Assembly (NCBI RefSeq): GCF_000702665.1
Contig: NZ_JNJA01000005.1
Coordinates: forward strand, 248,001-312,000
Direction of reading: 5' to 3'
From: Solidesulfovibrio alcoholivorans DSM 5433
GTDB lineage: Bacteria; Desulfobacterota; Desulfovibrionia; Desulfovibrionales; Desulfovibrionaceae
Length of the DNA: 64,000 nt
Shown: piece after piece, positions 34,565 to 42,808 of the stretch
How the letters are laid out: each line of letters begins with the position of its first letter
How positions within the stretch are numbered: position 1 is the first letter of the stretch
The notes under the pieces: generated by a model
The model's database searches: none
Seen by the model: the letters and a program-made list of their open reading frames with translations, nothing else
What the model was told of the DNA's origin: nothing
Position numbers and translations under genes: made by a program

Positions 34565-36016
34565 ATGATCACGGTCAGCGATTTTCCGGCCTACCGGGGC
34601 AAGATGGAATATGTCTGCCTGGGTTGCCAGGCCCGGTTCGACATCCGGGAGCTTTACTACACCTGTCCGCACTGCGGGGGCGTGTTCATCCTTGAGGACA
34701 CGACCTTCGACAGCCTGCTCGAATACCCGGCCAGCTACTGGCAGTCGTTGTTCGACAAGCGGGCGTCCACGCGCGTGACCGCGCTGCGCGGCGTGCTGCG
34801 CTACTACGAGCTCATGGCCCCGGTCATGGACGAGGGCGACATCGTCTACCTCGGCGAGGGGCACACGCCGCTCGTGGCCGCCAACGAGGCCCTGACCGAA
34901 GCCGTCGGCGTGCCCTTCTACTACAAAAACGACGGCCAGAACCCCAGCGCCTCCTTCAAGGACCGGGGCATGGCCTGCGCCTTCAGCTATCTGAAGCACC
35001 TCGTGCGGGTCAACGCCTGGGATTCCGTGCTCACCGTGTGCGCCTCCACGGGGGACACCTCGGCCTCGGCCGCGCTCTACGCCGCCTACGTCGGCGGCCC
35101 CATCAAGTCCGTGGTCATCCTGCCCAAGGGCAAGGTCACGCCGCAGCAGCTGGCCCAGCCGCTCGGCAGCGGGGCCACGGTCATCGAGGTGCCGGGCGTG
35201 TTCGACGACTGCATGAAGGTGGTCGAGCACTTGGCCGACAACTACCGCGTGGCGCTGCTCAACTCGAAAAACGCCTGGCGCATCCTGGGCCAGGAGTCCT
35301 ACGCCTTCGAGGTGGCGCAGTGGTTCGGCTGGGACACCTACCGCAAGTGCGTGTTCGTGCCCATCGGCAACGCGGGCAACGTGACGGCGATCATGGGCGG
35401 CTTCCTGAAGCTCAAAAAGCTCGGCGTCATCCGCTCCCTGCCCCGCATCTTCGGCGTGCAGTCCCACCATGCCGACCCGGTCTGGCGCTACTACGCCGAG
35501 TCCGACCCGGCCAAGCGGCATTACGAGCCTGTGGCCGTGACCCCGTCCGTGGCCCAGGCGGCCATGATCGGCAATCCGGTCTCGTTCCCGCGCGTGGCCC
35601 ATTTCGTGGAGCAGTACGAGAAGATCGGCGGCCCGGGCAGTTTCCAGGTGATCCAGGTGACCGAGCAGGCCATCATGGACGGCATGCTCACGGCCAACCG
35701 CCACGGACACATCAGCTGCACGCAGGGCGGCGAATGCCTGGCCGGCCTCATGAAGGCCCGGGAGATGGGGCTCGTGGAGCCGTCGGAAGTGTCCATCCTC
35801 GACGCCACGGCGCACCACCTGAAGTTCATCGGCTTCCAGGAGATGTACTTCGAGAACGCCTTCCCCGAATCCTACGGCGTCACGCCCGACCCCAGATTCG
35901 TCAACAAGCCGCGCGGCATCCTTTCCGACGCGGACAAGGCGTCGCTTTCGCCCGAGGACTACACGGCCAAGGCGGCCGCAGCCATCGTCGAGACGCTCGG
36001 CCTCTCGCGCAAATAG
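34565..36016 (+). CDS. thrC: Threonine synthase
   Basis: A 483-residue PLP enzyme that makes threonine from O-phosphohomoserine. The N-terminus carries a zinc ribbon (YVCLGCQARF and YYTCPHCGG). The PLP lysine is in NPSASFKDRGMACAF, and the phosphate-binding loop is VFVPIGNAGNVTAIMGG. DNSKN-like alignments, ASTGDTSASAALYAAY and the long C-terminal part fit the longer threonine synthase class. The ATG 34565 follows AAGGAAGCGCC. It stands alone between two hairpin elements; no attenuator or riboswitch is visible in the 229 bases upstream. Confidence 0.92.
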   Translation: MITVSDFPAYRGKMEYVCLGCQARFDIRELYYTCPHCGGVFILEDTTFDSLLEYPASYWQSLFDKRASTRVTALRGVLRYYELMAPVMDEGDIVYLGEGHTPLVAANEALTEAVGVPFYYKNDGQNPSASFKDRGMACAFSYLKHLVRVNAWDSVLTVCASTGDTSASAALYAAYVGGPIKSVVILPKGKVTPQQLAQPLGSGATVIEVPGVFDDCMKVVEHLADNYRVALLNSKNAWRILGQESYAFEVAQWFGWDTYRKCVFVPIGNAGNVTAIMGGFLKLKKLGVIRSLPRIFGVQSHHADPVWRYYAESDPAKRHYEPVAVTPSVAQAAMIGNPVSFPRVAHFVEQYEKIGGPGSFQVIQVTEQAIMDGMLTANRHGHISCTQGGECLAGLMKAREMGLVEPSEVSILDATAHHLKFIGFQEMYFENAFPESYGVTPDPRFVNKPRGILSDADKASLSPEDYTAKAAAAIVETLGLSRK

Positions 36017-36055
36017 CGCCCACCCCTCCTTCCGCTTCCCGGCGCATCCCAGAAT

Positions 36056-36101
36056 GGGGTGGTCCAGGAGGGGCCCCCGACCCCTCCTGGACGCCGGAGG
36101 C
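36056..36101 (-). repeat. Intergenic hairpin element, copy 4
   Basis: On the minus strand, GCCTCCGGCG then TCCAGGAGGGG, a 7-base loop and CCCCTCCTGGA (arms 36063-36073 and 36081-36091), then CCACCCC. It is almost identical to copy 2, and it points along the Cys-rich gene at 36311-36880. Confidence 0.8.
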
Positions 36102-36195
36102 GTTCCTCGCCTCCCTCTCCACCCATAGCGCAAAAAAAAAGTCCCGCCGGGGACCCCTTGGCTGGTGTTTGCCTCGGGGCGGCCGACGGGCCTTG

Positions 36196-36261
36196 GGAAA
36201 AAGATCGGTAGGACATCCTCCCGGAAGGAGGGCAGGGACTTTGGGGCGGATGTCCTACCGA
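36196..36261 (-). terminator. Terminator of the Cys-rich gene
   Basis: Perfect 14-base arms TCGGTAGGACATCC (36205-36218) and GGATGTCCTACCGA (36248-36261), with a smaller CTCC/GGAG stem inside. On the minus strand it is followed by TCTTTTT. It is 49 bases after the stop of the 36311-36880 gene. Confidence 0.75.
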
Positions 36262-36310
36262 CGAAGGGGGCGGGAGGGGTCGGTTCCCACAATCCCCTGG
36301 CAGGCGTTGG

Positions 36311-36880
36311 TTAGGCGGCCTTTTCCTGGCGCGCGCCGAGTTCGTTGCGCACGACATCCATGGGCACGACCATGGGCTCGCGGAAGGAAAAGCCCTGGCT
36401 CTCGCCCCAGGCGGCGCTGTCGGCGGCGCGGCCGGCGTAGAGCACATCTTCGAGGACCAGATATTCCTTTTCGCCGAGGATGCGGTCCCAGCACTGCACG
36501 AGGAACTGGAAGCGCTCCACGTCACAGGCGCTCACGTTGCGCCAGGTCCAGGTCCGGGAGCACTGCTCGTCATCGTAGCCGAGCAGGCAGACCTGCGCCT
36601 CGGGGCGGTCGAGCAGTTCCCGTTGCGTGAGCATGGTGGCGGCGGTGGAGATGTGGGCGGGGTCGAGGAGCACGGGCGCGCCGTCGATGCTGGCCTCGAT
36701 ACGCGAATCGCGGGTCAGGCGCATGCCGCAGGTGTTGTTGCCGTTGGCGCGCCACCACTCCAGGGAGTTGGTCTTGTAGAGATTCTCGCCGAGCATGCAC
36801 ACGCGGGCGGCATTGTCGTTGTCCACGGGGTGCAGGGCCAGATCGCAACACAGGCCGGTGATGGTCAGGGTCAGGTTCAT
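36311..36880 (-). CDS. Cys-rich protein of unknown function with a sigma-54 promoter
   Basis: A 189-residue cytoplasmic protein that I do not recognise. It has 8 cysteines (residues 11, 12, 28, 51, 98, 107, 119, 130) and several Trp. It starts MNLTLTITGLCCDLALHPVD, carries CMLGENLYKTNSLEWWRANG and a hydrophilic C-terminus EPMVVPMDVVRNELGARQ. The Cys spacing does not form a standard ferredoxin or rubredoxin. The 'L-x-GLCC.L' opening could suit a metal or Fe-S protein. The ATG at 36878-36880 has AAGGAG 7 bases upstream. It is divergent from a PAS/sigma-54 activator and has a good -24/-12 promoter, so it is probably the target of that activator. Confidence 0.75.
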   Translation of the reverse strand: MNLTLTITGLCCDLALHPVDNDNAARVCMLGENLYKTNSLEWWRANGNNTCGMRLTRDSRIEASIDGAPVLLDPAHISTAATMLTQRELLDRPEAQVCLLGYDDEQCSRTWTWRNVSACDVERFQFLVQCWDRILGEKEYLVLEDVLYAGRAADSAAWGESQGFSFREPMVVPMDVVRNELGARQEKAA

Positions 36881-36924
36881 ATCGGTTCTCCTTGGAGCGG
36901 GGTTCGCGTTTGTTTGGGAAAAAA

Positions 36925-36940
36925 AGCACTTTTCGTGCCG
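36925..36940 (-). promoter_or_regulatory. Sigma-54 (-24/-12) promoter of the Cys-rich gene
   Basis: The minus strand reads CGGCACGAAAAGTGCT: GG at -24, GC at -12, ten bases between. Consensus is TGGCACG-N4-TTGCT, so two positions differ (first base and the T of TTGC). It lies about 45 bases upstream of the start codon, with the activator gene divergent. Confidence 0.7.
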
Positions 36941-37085
36941 TTCTGAACTTTCTTTTATTCCGGCATGTTGCATGTCTATCTGTGCTTGGGAAGCAGCTTG
37001 TGGACGACTTTTGCTTCCGCTAGCGTTGACCTCGCCCGAGGGGATGGGCACACTGGCGCCGGATCACTTTGCCGCCGGAGCCTGC

Positions 37086-38420
37086 ATGAAGCGACCTTTT
37101 GATGTTTTTCCCGGAGACGATGCCAGCGCTTTTGCCCTGGAAAACGTGGCGGATGGCGTGTTTGCCGTGGATCGCGATTTCATCGTGCGCTACTGCAACC
37201 TGGCCGCGGGGGAGATCGCCCGCATGGACCCGGCGGACGCCGTGGGCCGCACCTGCCGCGAGGTGTTCGGCGTCTCCAACTGCCGCACGGTCTGCGTGCT
37301 GCGCCAGTGCATGGAGGAGGCCCGGCCCATCGCCAACCGCATCGTGACGCTCAAGCGCACGGGCTGCCCGGACGTGCCGGTGTGCGTGAGCGTCGCGCCC
37401 ATCTGGGCCACGGGCGGCATGGTCATCGGCGGCGTGCAGATTTTTCGCGACCTCTCGGGCGGGGGATTCGTCAGCCGTCTGGCCGGGTTGCAGCCCCTCG
37501 ACGACTTCGGTACCCGCGACCCGCATCTGTCCGAAATCGTGCGTATGCTGCCGCAGATCGCGCAAAGCGACTCCACGGTGCTGCTCCTTGGCGAATCGGG
37601 CACGGGCAAGGAAGTCTTCGCCCGGGCCATCCACAAACTCTCCCAGCGCGGCAGCGGGCCGTTCGTCGCCGTCAACTGCGGCGCGCTGCCCGAGCAGCTC
37701 ATTGAATCGGAGCTTTTCGGCTACAAATCCGGGGCCTTCACCGACGCGCGCAAGGACAAGCCCGGCCGGTTCGCCCTGGCCGATTCCGGCACGCTGCTCC
37801 TCGACGAGATCGGCGACCTGCCCTACGCCATGCAGGCGAAGATCCTGCGCGCGCTCCAGGAGCGCTCCTACGAGCCCCTGGGCGGCGTGGAGACCATTCC
37901 GGCCGACGTGCGCGTGATCGCCGCGACCAACCGCGACCTCGGCCGCATGGTGGTCGACGGCCAGTTCCGCCAGGACCTCTATTACCGCTTAAGCGTCGTG
38001 GTCATTCGCATTCCGCCCCTGCGCGAGCGCCGCGGCGACGTGCCGCTGCTCGTCGAGCGCGTGCTCGGGCGCTGCCGCGTGGCTTTGGCCAAGAAGGTCG
38101 AATCCGTGAGCGCCGAGGCCATGGAACGGCTCATGGCCTACGACTATCCGGGCAATATCCGGGAACTCGAAAACATCATCGAATACGCGGCCATCCTCTG
38201 CCAGGACCGCGCCATCGAGCCCTGCCACCTGCCCGAGCACCTGCGCGGCGAGGCCGGCTGCGCCTACAAGCGGGGCCGGACCATGGCCGAGGTCCGCTTC
38301 CAGGCCGCGCAGGAAGCGGTGGACCGCCACGGCGGCAACCGCAACGCCGCCTGCCGCGAACTGGGCATCTCCAAGGACACGCTGCGCCGCATTCTGGGAC
38401 GCTGCGACAAGGACGCGTAA
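37086..38420 (+). CDS. PAS-domain sigma-54-dependent activator
   Basis: A 444-residue activator. The N-terminal PAS domain (ENVADGVFAVDRDFIVRYC) has extra cysteines (57, 66, 70, 75, 94, 100: TCREVFGVSNCRTVC, VLRQC) that could bind a metal or Fe-S cluster as a redox sensor. The AAA+ domain has Walker A GESGTGKE, then GAFTDARKDKPG, where the sigma-54 contact motif is GAFTDA rather than GAFTGA, Walker B TLLLDEIGDLP and the sensor I region VIAATNRDL. The C-terminal HTH is GNRNAACRELGISKDTLRRIL. The ATG 37086 follows CGGAGCCTGC. The divergent neighbour with a sigma-54 promoter is the obvious target. Confidence 0.9.
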   Translation: MKRPFDVFPGDDASAFALENVADGVFAVDRDFIVRYCNLAAGEIARMDPADAVGRTCREVFGVSNCRTVCVLRQCMEEARPIANRIVTLKRTGCPDVPVCVSVAPIWATGGMVIGGVQIFRDLSGGGFVSRLAGLQPLDDFGTRDPHLSEIVRMLPQIAQSDSTVLLLGESGTGKEVFARAIHKLSQRGSGPFVAVNCGALPEQLIESELFGYKSGAFTDARKDKPGRFALADSGTLLLDEIGDLPYAMQAKILRALQERSYEPLGGVETIPADVRVIAATNRDLGRMVVDGQFRQDLYYRLSVVVIRIPPLRERRGDVPLLVERVLGRCRVALAKKVESVSAEAMERLMAYDYPGNIRELENIIEYAAILCQDRAIEPCHLPEHLRGEAGCAYKRGRTMAEVRFQAAQEAVDRHGGNRNAACRELGISKDTLRRILGRCDKDA

Positions 38421-38491
38421 CGCGTCTTTTCCGCATTTTGCCGGACGCATTTTGTGTCCGATTGAAGCAACCCTCTTCCCGTCGAGGGGGT

Positions 38492-38537
38492 CCGGGGGGA
38501 AGCCTTCCCCCCGGCAGGATCCGGGGCAGCGCCCCGG
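38492..38537 (+). terminator. Double hairpin after the activator gene
   Basis: First stem CCGGGGGGAA/TTCCCCCCGG (38492-38501, 38505-38514), second stem CCGGGGC/GCCCCGG (38521-38527, 38531-38537), then TTCTTCCTCTT. It sits 72 bases after the stop and 26 bases before tlyA. Confidence 0.65.
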
Positions 38538-38562
38538 TTCTTCCTCTTCACAAGGACGCGTC

Positions 38563-39318
38563 ATGGCCAAGGACAAGCAACGGGCGGACCAGCTCGTGTT
38601 CGAGCAGGGGCTGGCGGACACCAGGGAACGGGCCAAGCGGCTGATCATGGCCGGGCTCGTGCGCGTGGCCGTGGACGGCCGGGAGACGGTGGTGGACAAG
38701 CCGGGCCGGATGTTCGTTGCCGGCACGGTCTTTTCCCTGGAGGCGGGGGAGCGGTACGTCAGCCGGGGCGGGGGCAAGCTCGAAACGGCGCTCGAGACGT
38801 TCGGCTTGGACGTCTCGGGCCTTGTCGCCCTGGATGCCGGCGCGTCCACGGGCGGGTTCACGGACTGTCTGCTTCAGCACGGCGCGGCGAGGATCTACGC
38901 CGTGGACGTGGGCACGGCGCAACTGCACGAGAAACTGCGCGCCGACGCGCGCGTGGTGTCCATGGAGAACGTCAACCTGCGCCATGCGCCGGCCGACCTG
39001 CTGCCCGAGCCCGTGGACCTTGTCGTGGCCGATTTGTCGTTTATCTCGCTGACCAAGGTGCTGCCGGCGCTCGTGCGGTTTTTAAAGCCCGGCGGGCTGG
39101 TCGTGACGCTGGTCAAGCCCCAGTTCGAGCTCACACCCGAGAAGGTGGGCAAGGGCGGCGTCGTGCGCGAGGAGGCCTTCCGCCAGGAGGCCATCGACAA
39201 GGTGACGGCTTTCGCCCGCGAGGAGCTCGGGCTCGCGCCGGGCGGCGTCGTGCCGTCCAAGGTCAAGGGCCCCAAGGGCAATCAGGAATATCTGGCCATG
39301 TTCCGGTTGGGCGGCTAG
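38563..39318 (+). CDS. tlyA: TlyA-type rRNA 2'-O-methyltransferase
   Basis: A 251-residue protein with an N-terminal S4 RNA-binding domain (RADQLVFEQGLADTRERAKR to about residue 60) and an FtsJ-like methyltransferase domain: VALDAGASTGGFTDCLLQ (SAM site), VDVGTAQL, VVADLSFISLTKVLPAL and KPQFELTPEKVGKGGVV. TlyA proteins methylate riboses of 16S and/or 23S rRNA; some are also called hemolysins, a historical name. The ATG 38563 follows AAGGACGCGTC. Its stop shares the bases CTAG with the convergent AraC gene stop. Confidence 0.93.
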   Translation: MAKDKQRADQLVFEQGLADTRERAKRLIMAGLVRVAVDGRETVVDKPGRMFVAGTVFSLEAGERYVSRGGGKLETALETFGLDVSGLVALDAGASTGGFTDCLLQHGAARIYAVDVGTAQLHEKLRADARVVSMENVNLRHAPADLLPEPVDLVVADLSFISLTKVLPALVRFLKPGGLVVTLVKPQFELTPEKVGKGGVVREEAFRQEAIDKVTAFAREELGLAPGGVVPSKVKGPKGNQEYLAMFRLGG

Positions 39319-40244
39319 CCCGCCGCACTGCGCAGCCGCGCCAGTTCTTCCGACGGCGTCGCGCCGAACAGGCGCTTGAATTCCCGCGAAAACTGCGAGG
39401 CGCTCACGTAGCCCGCGCGCCGGCCGGCGTCGGCGGCCGTGGCGTCGGGTTCGGCCAGAAACGTCCGCGCCTTGTGCAGGCGCACGGCCTTCACGTATTG
39501 GAGCGGCGTCGTGGCCGTGACCGCGCGAAAGGCATGGTGGAAGGTCGAGAGCCCCATGTGCGCCTCGCGAGCGAGCATCTCCACATCCAGCTCTTCCTTG
39601 AAATCCGAATGGATGCGCTTTAGCGCCCGGGAGACCGCGCGCAGGCGGCCGTTTTGCGCGGCCAGGGCGCGAAGGGTCGCTCCCTGCGGCCCGAGCAGCA
39701 CGCGGTAGAGGATCTCGCGCACGATGCCCGGCCCCAGGATGCGGGCCTCGCCCGGTTCGGCAAGGCAGGCCGCCAGCCGCGCCGCCGCATCGGCCAGGGT
39801 CTCGGTCATGGGCATGGCCCGCATGCCGATGGTCGAGGTTTGGTCGCGCGACGCCTCGAACGCAACAGGGGGCGTCGCCTCGGGCGCGTCGTCCATTTCC
39901 AGGAGCAGTTCGCCGAGCATGGCCGGGTCCACACGCACGGAAAACCCGTAAAGCGGCGTGTCCGGCGTGGCGAACGTCTCGCAGGAAAAGGCCAGGGGCA
40001 CGGAAACCACCCAGTAGTGGCCGGGGTCCAGGATGTGGATCGTTTCGCCGACCACGGCGCGCTTGTTCCCCGTGGCCAGTATGACCACGGAAGGTTCGTA
40101 GAGCGCCGGGGCCAGGGGATAGTGGCGCAGGGCCCGGGCGTAGCGCACGCCGGGCAGCGGGGAATCGGAAAAGCCGTCGCGCTTCACCTGGGCCGCGAGC
40201 AGGCTGGCCAGGCGCTGCCGGTCGCATTCGGTCGCTTGCGTCAT
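39315..40244 (-). CDS. AraC-family transcription regulator
   Basis: A 309-residue regulator. The N-terminal domain (VRYARALRHYPLAPALYEPS, VVGETIHILDPGHYWVVSVPL) belongs to the AraC_N type, and the C-terminal double HTH is LDVEMLAREAHMGLSTFHHA and YVSASQFSREFKRLFGATPSEE. The ATG 40242-40244 has AAAGGAG 8 bases upstream. The gene is divergent from the nitroreductase at 40433, so that reductase is a likely target. The 188-base gap holds the palindrome GGCGCAG-GCTG-CTGCGCC (40384-40401), which could be an operator or a leader hairpin. The inducer is unknown. Confidence 0.9.
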   Translation of the reverse strand: MTQATECDRQRLASLLAAQVKRDGFSDSPLPGVRYARALRHYPLAPALYEPSVVILATGNKRAVVGETIHILDPGHYWVVSVPLAFSCETFATPDTPLYGFSVRVDPAMLGELLLEMDDAPEATPPVAFEASRDQTSTIGMRAMPMTETLADAAARLAACLAEPGEARILGPGIVREILYRVLLGPQGATLRALAAQNGRLRAVSRALKRIHSDFKEELDVEMLAREAHMGLSTFHHAFRAVTATTPLQYVKAVRLHKARTFLAEPDATAADAGRRAGYVSASQFSREFKRLFGATPSEELARLRSAAG

Positions 40245-40432
40245 TCGTGCCGCTCCTTTCGGTTATCCTGCCGCAAAAGCGCGTCATGTGCAGCCGAAAA
40301 TCCGACATTTCGCAGGATCAGGCAAGCCGGCGACAGAAACGGGGCTTGGTGGCGGCCCCAGGACGCGCTAGGGCTTATGGCGTGGCGCAGGCTGCTGCGC
40401 CGCCATAACCTTACCGACAAGGAGTCGCGACC

Positions 40433-41053
40433 ATGAGCATGGGCGTCAAGGAAGCCATTGCCGCGCGCCACAGCGTGCGCGCCTTCGCCAGGAAACCGTT
40501 GACCGGAGACGAGATTCACGAACTGCTGGAGGCGGCCCGCAACGCGCCGTCGAGCCTCAACACGCAACCGTGGCGCTTCAAGGTGGTGACGGACCCGGCG
40601 GATCTCGCCTGGTTCGGCACGAGCGAAGCCTCGCGCAAGCAGGGCTGGCTGGCGGGTGCCGCGGCGATTTTCATCTGCTGCGCGGACCTCGCGCATTACG
40701 TGAAGGATTCGCAGTCCGCGGCGTTTTTCTACCGCGACAGCAACATCATCACGGGCGAGCCCATGGACGGCATCGACGCCTATGTGGCGCGCGAGGCCGC
40801 GGCGGCGGAGCAGGCCAAGTTCGGGGCCTGCGCCATGAACACGGCCATTGCCGAGGCGTTCCTCATGTTGCGCGCCGTGGAGATGGGTCTTGGCACGTGC
40901 TGGGTGGGCATGTTCGACGAGGCGAACATCAAGGCGCGTTTCGCCATCCCGGAAGGCCTGCGCATCGTGAACATCCTGGCCGTGGGCCATCCCGACGAGC
41001 CGGAGGTGTACCCGCGCAAGCGCAAGACGATGGAAGAGATCGTCCTCAAATAA
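40433..41053 (+). CDS. Nitroreductase-family protein
   Basis: A 206-residue FMN oxidoreductase without an Fe-S domain. The conserved opening is MSMGVKEAIAARHSVRAFA (RHSVR contacts FMN phosphate), followed by APSSLNTQPWRFKVV and the C-terminal GLGTCWVGMFDEA. Residues (RDSNIITGEP ...) between 90 and 120 are longer than in the smallest members. It reduces nitro-aromatics or quinones with NAD(P)H in this family; the real substrate is unknown. The ATG at 40433 has AAGGAG 8 bases upstream; a second ATG two codons on is less well placed. It is probably controlled by the divergent AraC gene. Confidence 0.88.
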   Translation: MSMGVKEAIAARHSVRAFARKPLTGDEIHELLEAARNAPSSLNTQPWRFKVVTDPADLAWFGTSEASRKQGWLAGAAAIFICCADLAHYVKDSQSAAFFYRDSNIITGEPMDGIDAYVAREAAAAEQAKFGACAMNTAIAEAFLMLRAVEMGLGTCWVGMFDEANIKARFAIPEGLRIVNILAVGHPDEPEVYPRKRKTMEEIVLK

Positions 41054-41060
41054 CGGGATC

Positions 41061-41104
41061 GAGCTGCGGCGAAGCTAAGCATTGTCCTGGCTTCGCCGCA
41101 GCTC
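41061..41104. terminator. Hairpin between nitroreductase and AT-rich island
   Basis: Perfect 15-base arms GAGCTGCGGCGAAGC (41061-41075) and GCTTCGCCGCAGCTC (41090-41104) around 14 bases. It lies 7 bases after the nitroreductase stop and 21 bases from the convergent membrane gene stop, without a T-run. It marks the left edge of the AT-rich island. Confidence 0.7.
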
Positions 41105-41125
41105 GGAAACTGTGGACAACAATTC

Positions 41126-41857
41126 TTAATGTATAATGTAAAACCAGTTATCGTCCAGTCTTGTTATTTTATATGACCTGAGAATGAGCGGGTCGTCCGG
41201 GTAGCTGCCGTCCGCTCGATACAAGAGCGCTTCCCAGTAGCTGAAGAATCCCCATCTGGTATAGAAAAGCGCCTGTGTTTTTATCTCGTCGCATGTGATG
41301 TCGAGGTGATCGCTCATGAGGGAGAAACGCTGCCATTCTTTCGGGAGCTGCACACACTTCTCGCAGTCGCCTGGTTCGAGGGAGATTTTGCCGGAACAAT
41401 AGGATGCTACGATATTTTCGCGTTCGTTTTTGAACCATGTATGGTAGGAAGTAATGTTTGTATTGACAGGACTTGTCGCGCCAATAGCGTAATGCGAAAG
41501 TATGACGATGATAAATGGATATATGGAACGAAATCTTGCCCGTCTAAGATAGCGAAGTGGAAGGTATATGCTGTATATTTCCGTAGCGAGAGTGGTAATT
41601 GTGAGAAGCGGTGGACCCCAGTCGTAGAATACGGGTGGTAAATAAGAATAGATTATGAACTCATAGTTCAGAAGCGGCCATGATAAGCATTCAAGACAAA
41701 GCGTCCAGAGAAGCGCCAGCCTGCAACGTCGCAGGGCGATTTCCCGTTTGGCCGGAGAAGGGGGTGAGGACGCGGTCTTTTCGGATGGTTGCCGCTGCTC
41801 TGGATGCAGTTTCAATGATGGTGTGGTGTTGTTTTTTATTTTTTGAACTTTGGGCAA
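41126..41857 (-). CDS. Membrane protein of unknown function in the AT-rich island
   Basis: Up to 243 residues, with clearly lower GC than its neighbours. The head is charged and Pro/Ser-rich, followed by three hydrophobic stretches: CRLALLWTLCLECLSWPLL, PPLLTITTLATEIYSIYLPL and IYPFIIVILSHYAIGA. Then comes a soluble C-terminal part of about 110 residues with Cys (YCSGKISLEPGDCEKCVQLP) and WGFFSYWEALLYRADG. No family recognised. The start is uncertain: there is no ATG near the 5' end, only TTG at 41855-41857 and another TTG at 41810-41812, neither with a ribosome site. A near-consensus promoter is present. It is divergent from the type 44 toxin-like gene, so an immunity role is possible but unproven. 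Confidence 0.6.
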   Translation of the reverse strand: MPKVQKIKNNTTPSLKLHPEQRQPSEKTASSPPSPAKREIALRRCRLALLWTLCLECLSWPLLNYEFIIYSYLPPVFYDWGPPLLTITTLATEIYSIYLPLRYLRRARFRSIYPFIIVILSHYAIGATSPVNTNITSYHTWFKNERENIVASYCSGKISLEPGDCEKCVQLPKEWQRFSLMSDHLDITCDEIKTQALFYTRWGFFSYWEALLYRADGSYPDDPLILRSYKITRLDDNWFYIIH

Positions 41858-41887
41858 AACAGGTTGACACGATAAATAATGTGTGGA

Positions 41888-41915
41888 CTTATAAGTGATT
41901 GAATGCTTTTGTCAA
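41888..41915 (-). promoter_or_regulatory. Promoter of the island membrane protein
   Basis: On the minus strand TTGACA (41910-41915), 16 bases and TATAAG (41888-41893). The -10 lies inside palindrome CTTATAAG (41888-41895). On the plus strand a TTGACA (41864-41869) lies 20 bases before the same palindrome, too far for a standard promoter. Confidence 0.7.
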
Positions 41916-41934
41916 ATAAAAAAAGGAAATGACC

Positions 41935-42630
41935 ATGGCGAGAGAGAATTATGGAGAGGTTGAAGGAGTCGAGCCCAAAGCGATGGATGCATTCTCTGAG
42001 ACATTGCTTGAAATAAGCACGTTTTATGTCATTCAAAACAAGATAATGAAAATACGGTATGGGACGATGAATAAAAGGGATGAGGATGCTGGGTATATTG
42101 ATCCGAACTTTCCTCCTCTTAAAATTCCGGCACACCCTTCGGATGCAGATATCGATGCAAATATTAAAAAAGCGAGAGAAAGTTTTAACCCTTATTGGTT
42201 CGTGGAAATGGTGATGCCTAAAGGGGCATGGGATTATAAACGAAAAGACCCTGAATACGAGAATTTTGGAAATTTTAATTTCGGGGCTACGGCAAAAGCC
42301 TTTGGATTTCAAGAAAAATGGGCTCTTCAGGCCGCTGGTATTGTGCAGATTTATCAGCATAAATCTGTTGTTGACTATCATGATAAAGAGTATTGTAAGG
42401 CATTGTTAGATTTTAAAGAAGCATTTCAAGGTGCTCCTTATGGTGACGAAAAGAAAGATCAGGAAATGATAAAGCTTGGATTTAGGTATTATGAAGATGT
42501 TTATTTGCCCAAATATGGTTCCAAACATACAACTAAAGAAGATATTATTACAGCAATTAAACGCGCGGAAGAATCCTCGTTTCCATTGTCAAATTACATA
42601 GTGAGACAACTTCAACAACTGCGCAACTAA
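41935..42630 (+). CDS. Polymorphic toxin type 44-like protein
   Basis: A 231-residue protein of low GC, unlike its neighbours. Residues 84-190 carry the pattern I recall for polymorphic toxin type 44 (Ntox44) domains: FNPYWFVEMVMPKGAWDYKR (WDYK at 99-102), NFGNFNFGAT (110-119), PYGD (168-171) and DQEMIKLGF. Ntox44 is a predicted nuclease-type toxin domain found at the C-terminus of large secreted proteins. Here it stands alone: the first 80 residues have no signal peptide, PAAR, VgrG or repeat region. AAGGA lies 7 bases before the ATG at 41935; an ATG two codons upstream is too close. An immunity gene should be near; the divergent membrane gene is the only candidate. Confidence 0.65.
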   Translation: MARENYGEVEGVEPKAMDAFSETLLEISTFYVIQNKIMKIRYGTMNKRDEDAGYIDPNFPPLKIPAHPSDADIDANIKKARESFNPYWFVEMVMPKGAWDYKRKDPEYENFGNFNFGATAKAFGFQEKWALQAAGIVQIYQHKSVVDYHDKEYCKALLDFKEAFQGAPYGDEKKDQEMIKLGFRYYEDVYLPKYGSKHTTKEDIITAIKRAEESSFPLSNYIVRQLQQLRN

Positions 42631-42808
42631 CATAGTTGCTTTGTTCTGACCGGCCAGCCCTCGGACGCTTATTGGTGGAAACCGCTTCAAAAGGAGAAGC
42701 CCTGTTTCTCAGATATCGCCCAGGATTTTCCCCCAGCCGAAAGCTAACCCCTGCCTTGCCGCCTTCGGAAAGCGAATTCATGAAATGACCCCGTAATCCG
42801 CCACCCCT

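Noticed and set aside
38492..38537. Counting the double hairpin after the activator as a seventh copy of the dispersed element
   Set aside because: It lacks the GCCTCCGGCGGCC head and the CCAGG stem; it belongs to a different type.
42660..42730. Possible tRNA or transposase remnant (GCTTC-AAAAGGA-GAAGC hairpin)
   Set aside because: No cloverleaf, no CCA end and no transposase motif; a short chance hairpin is more likely.
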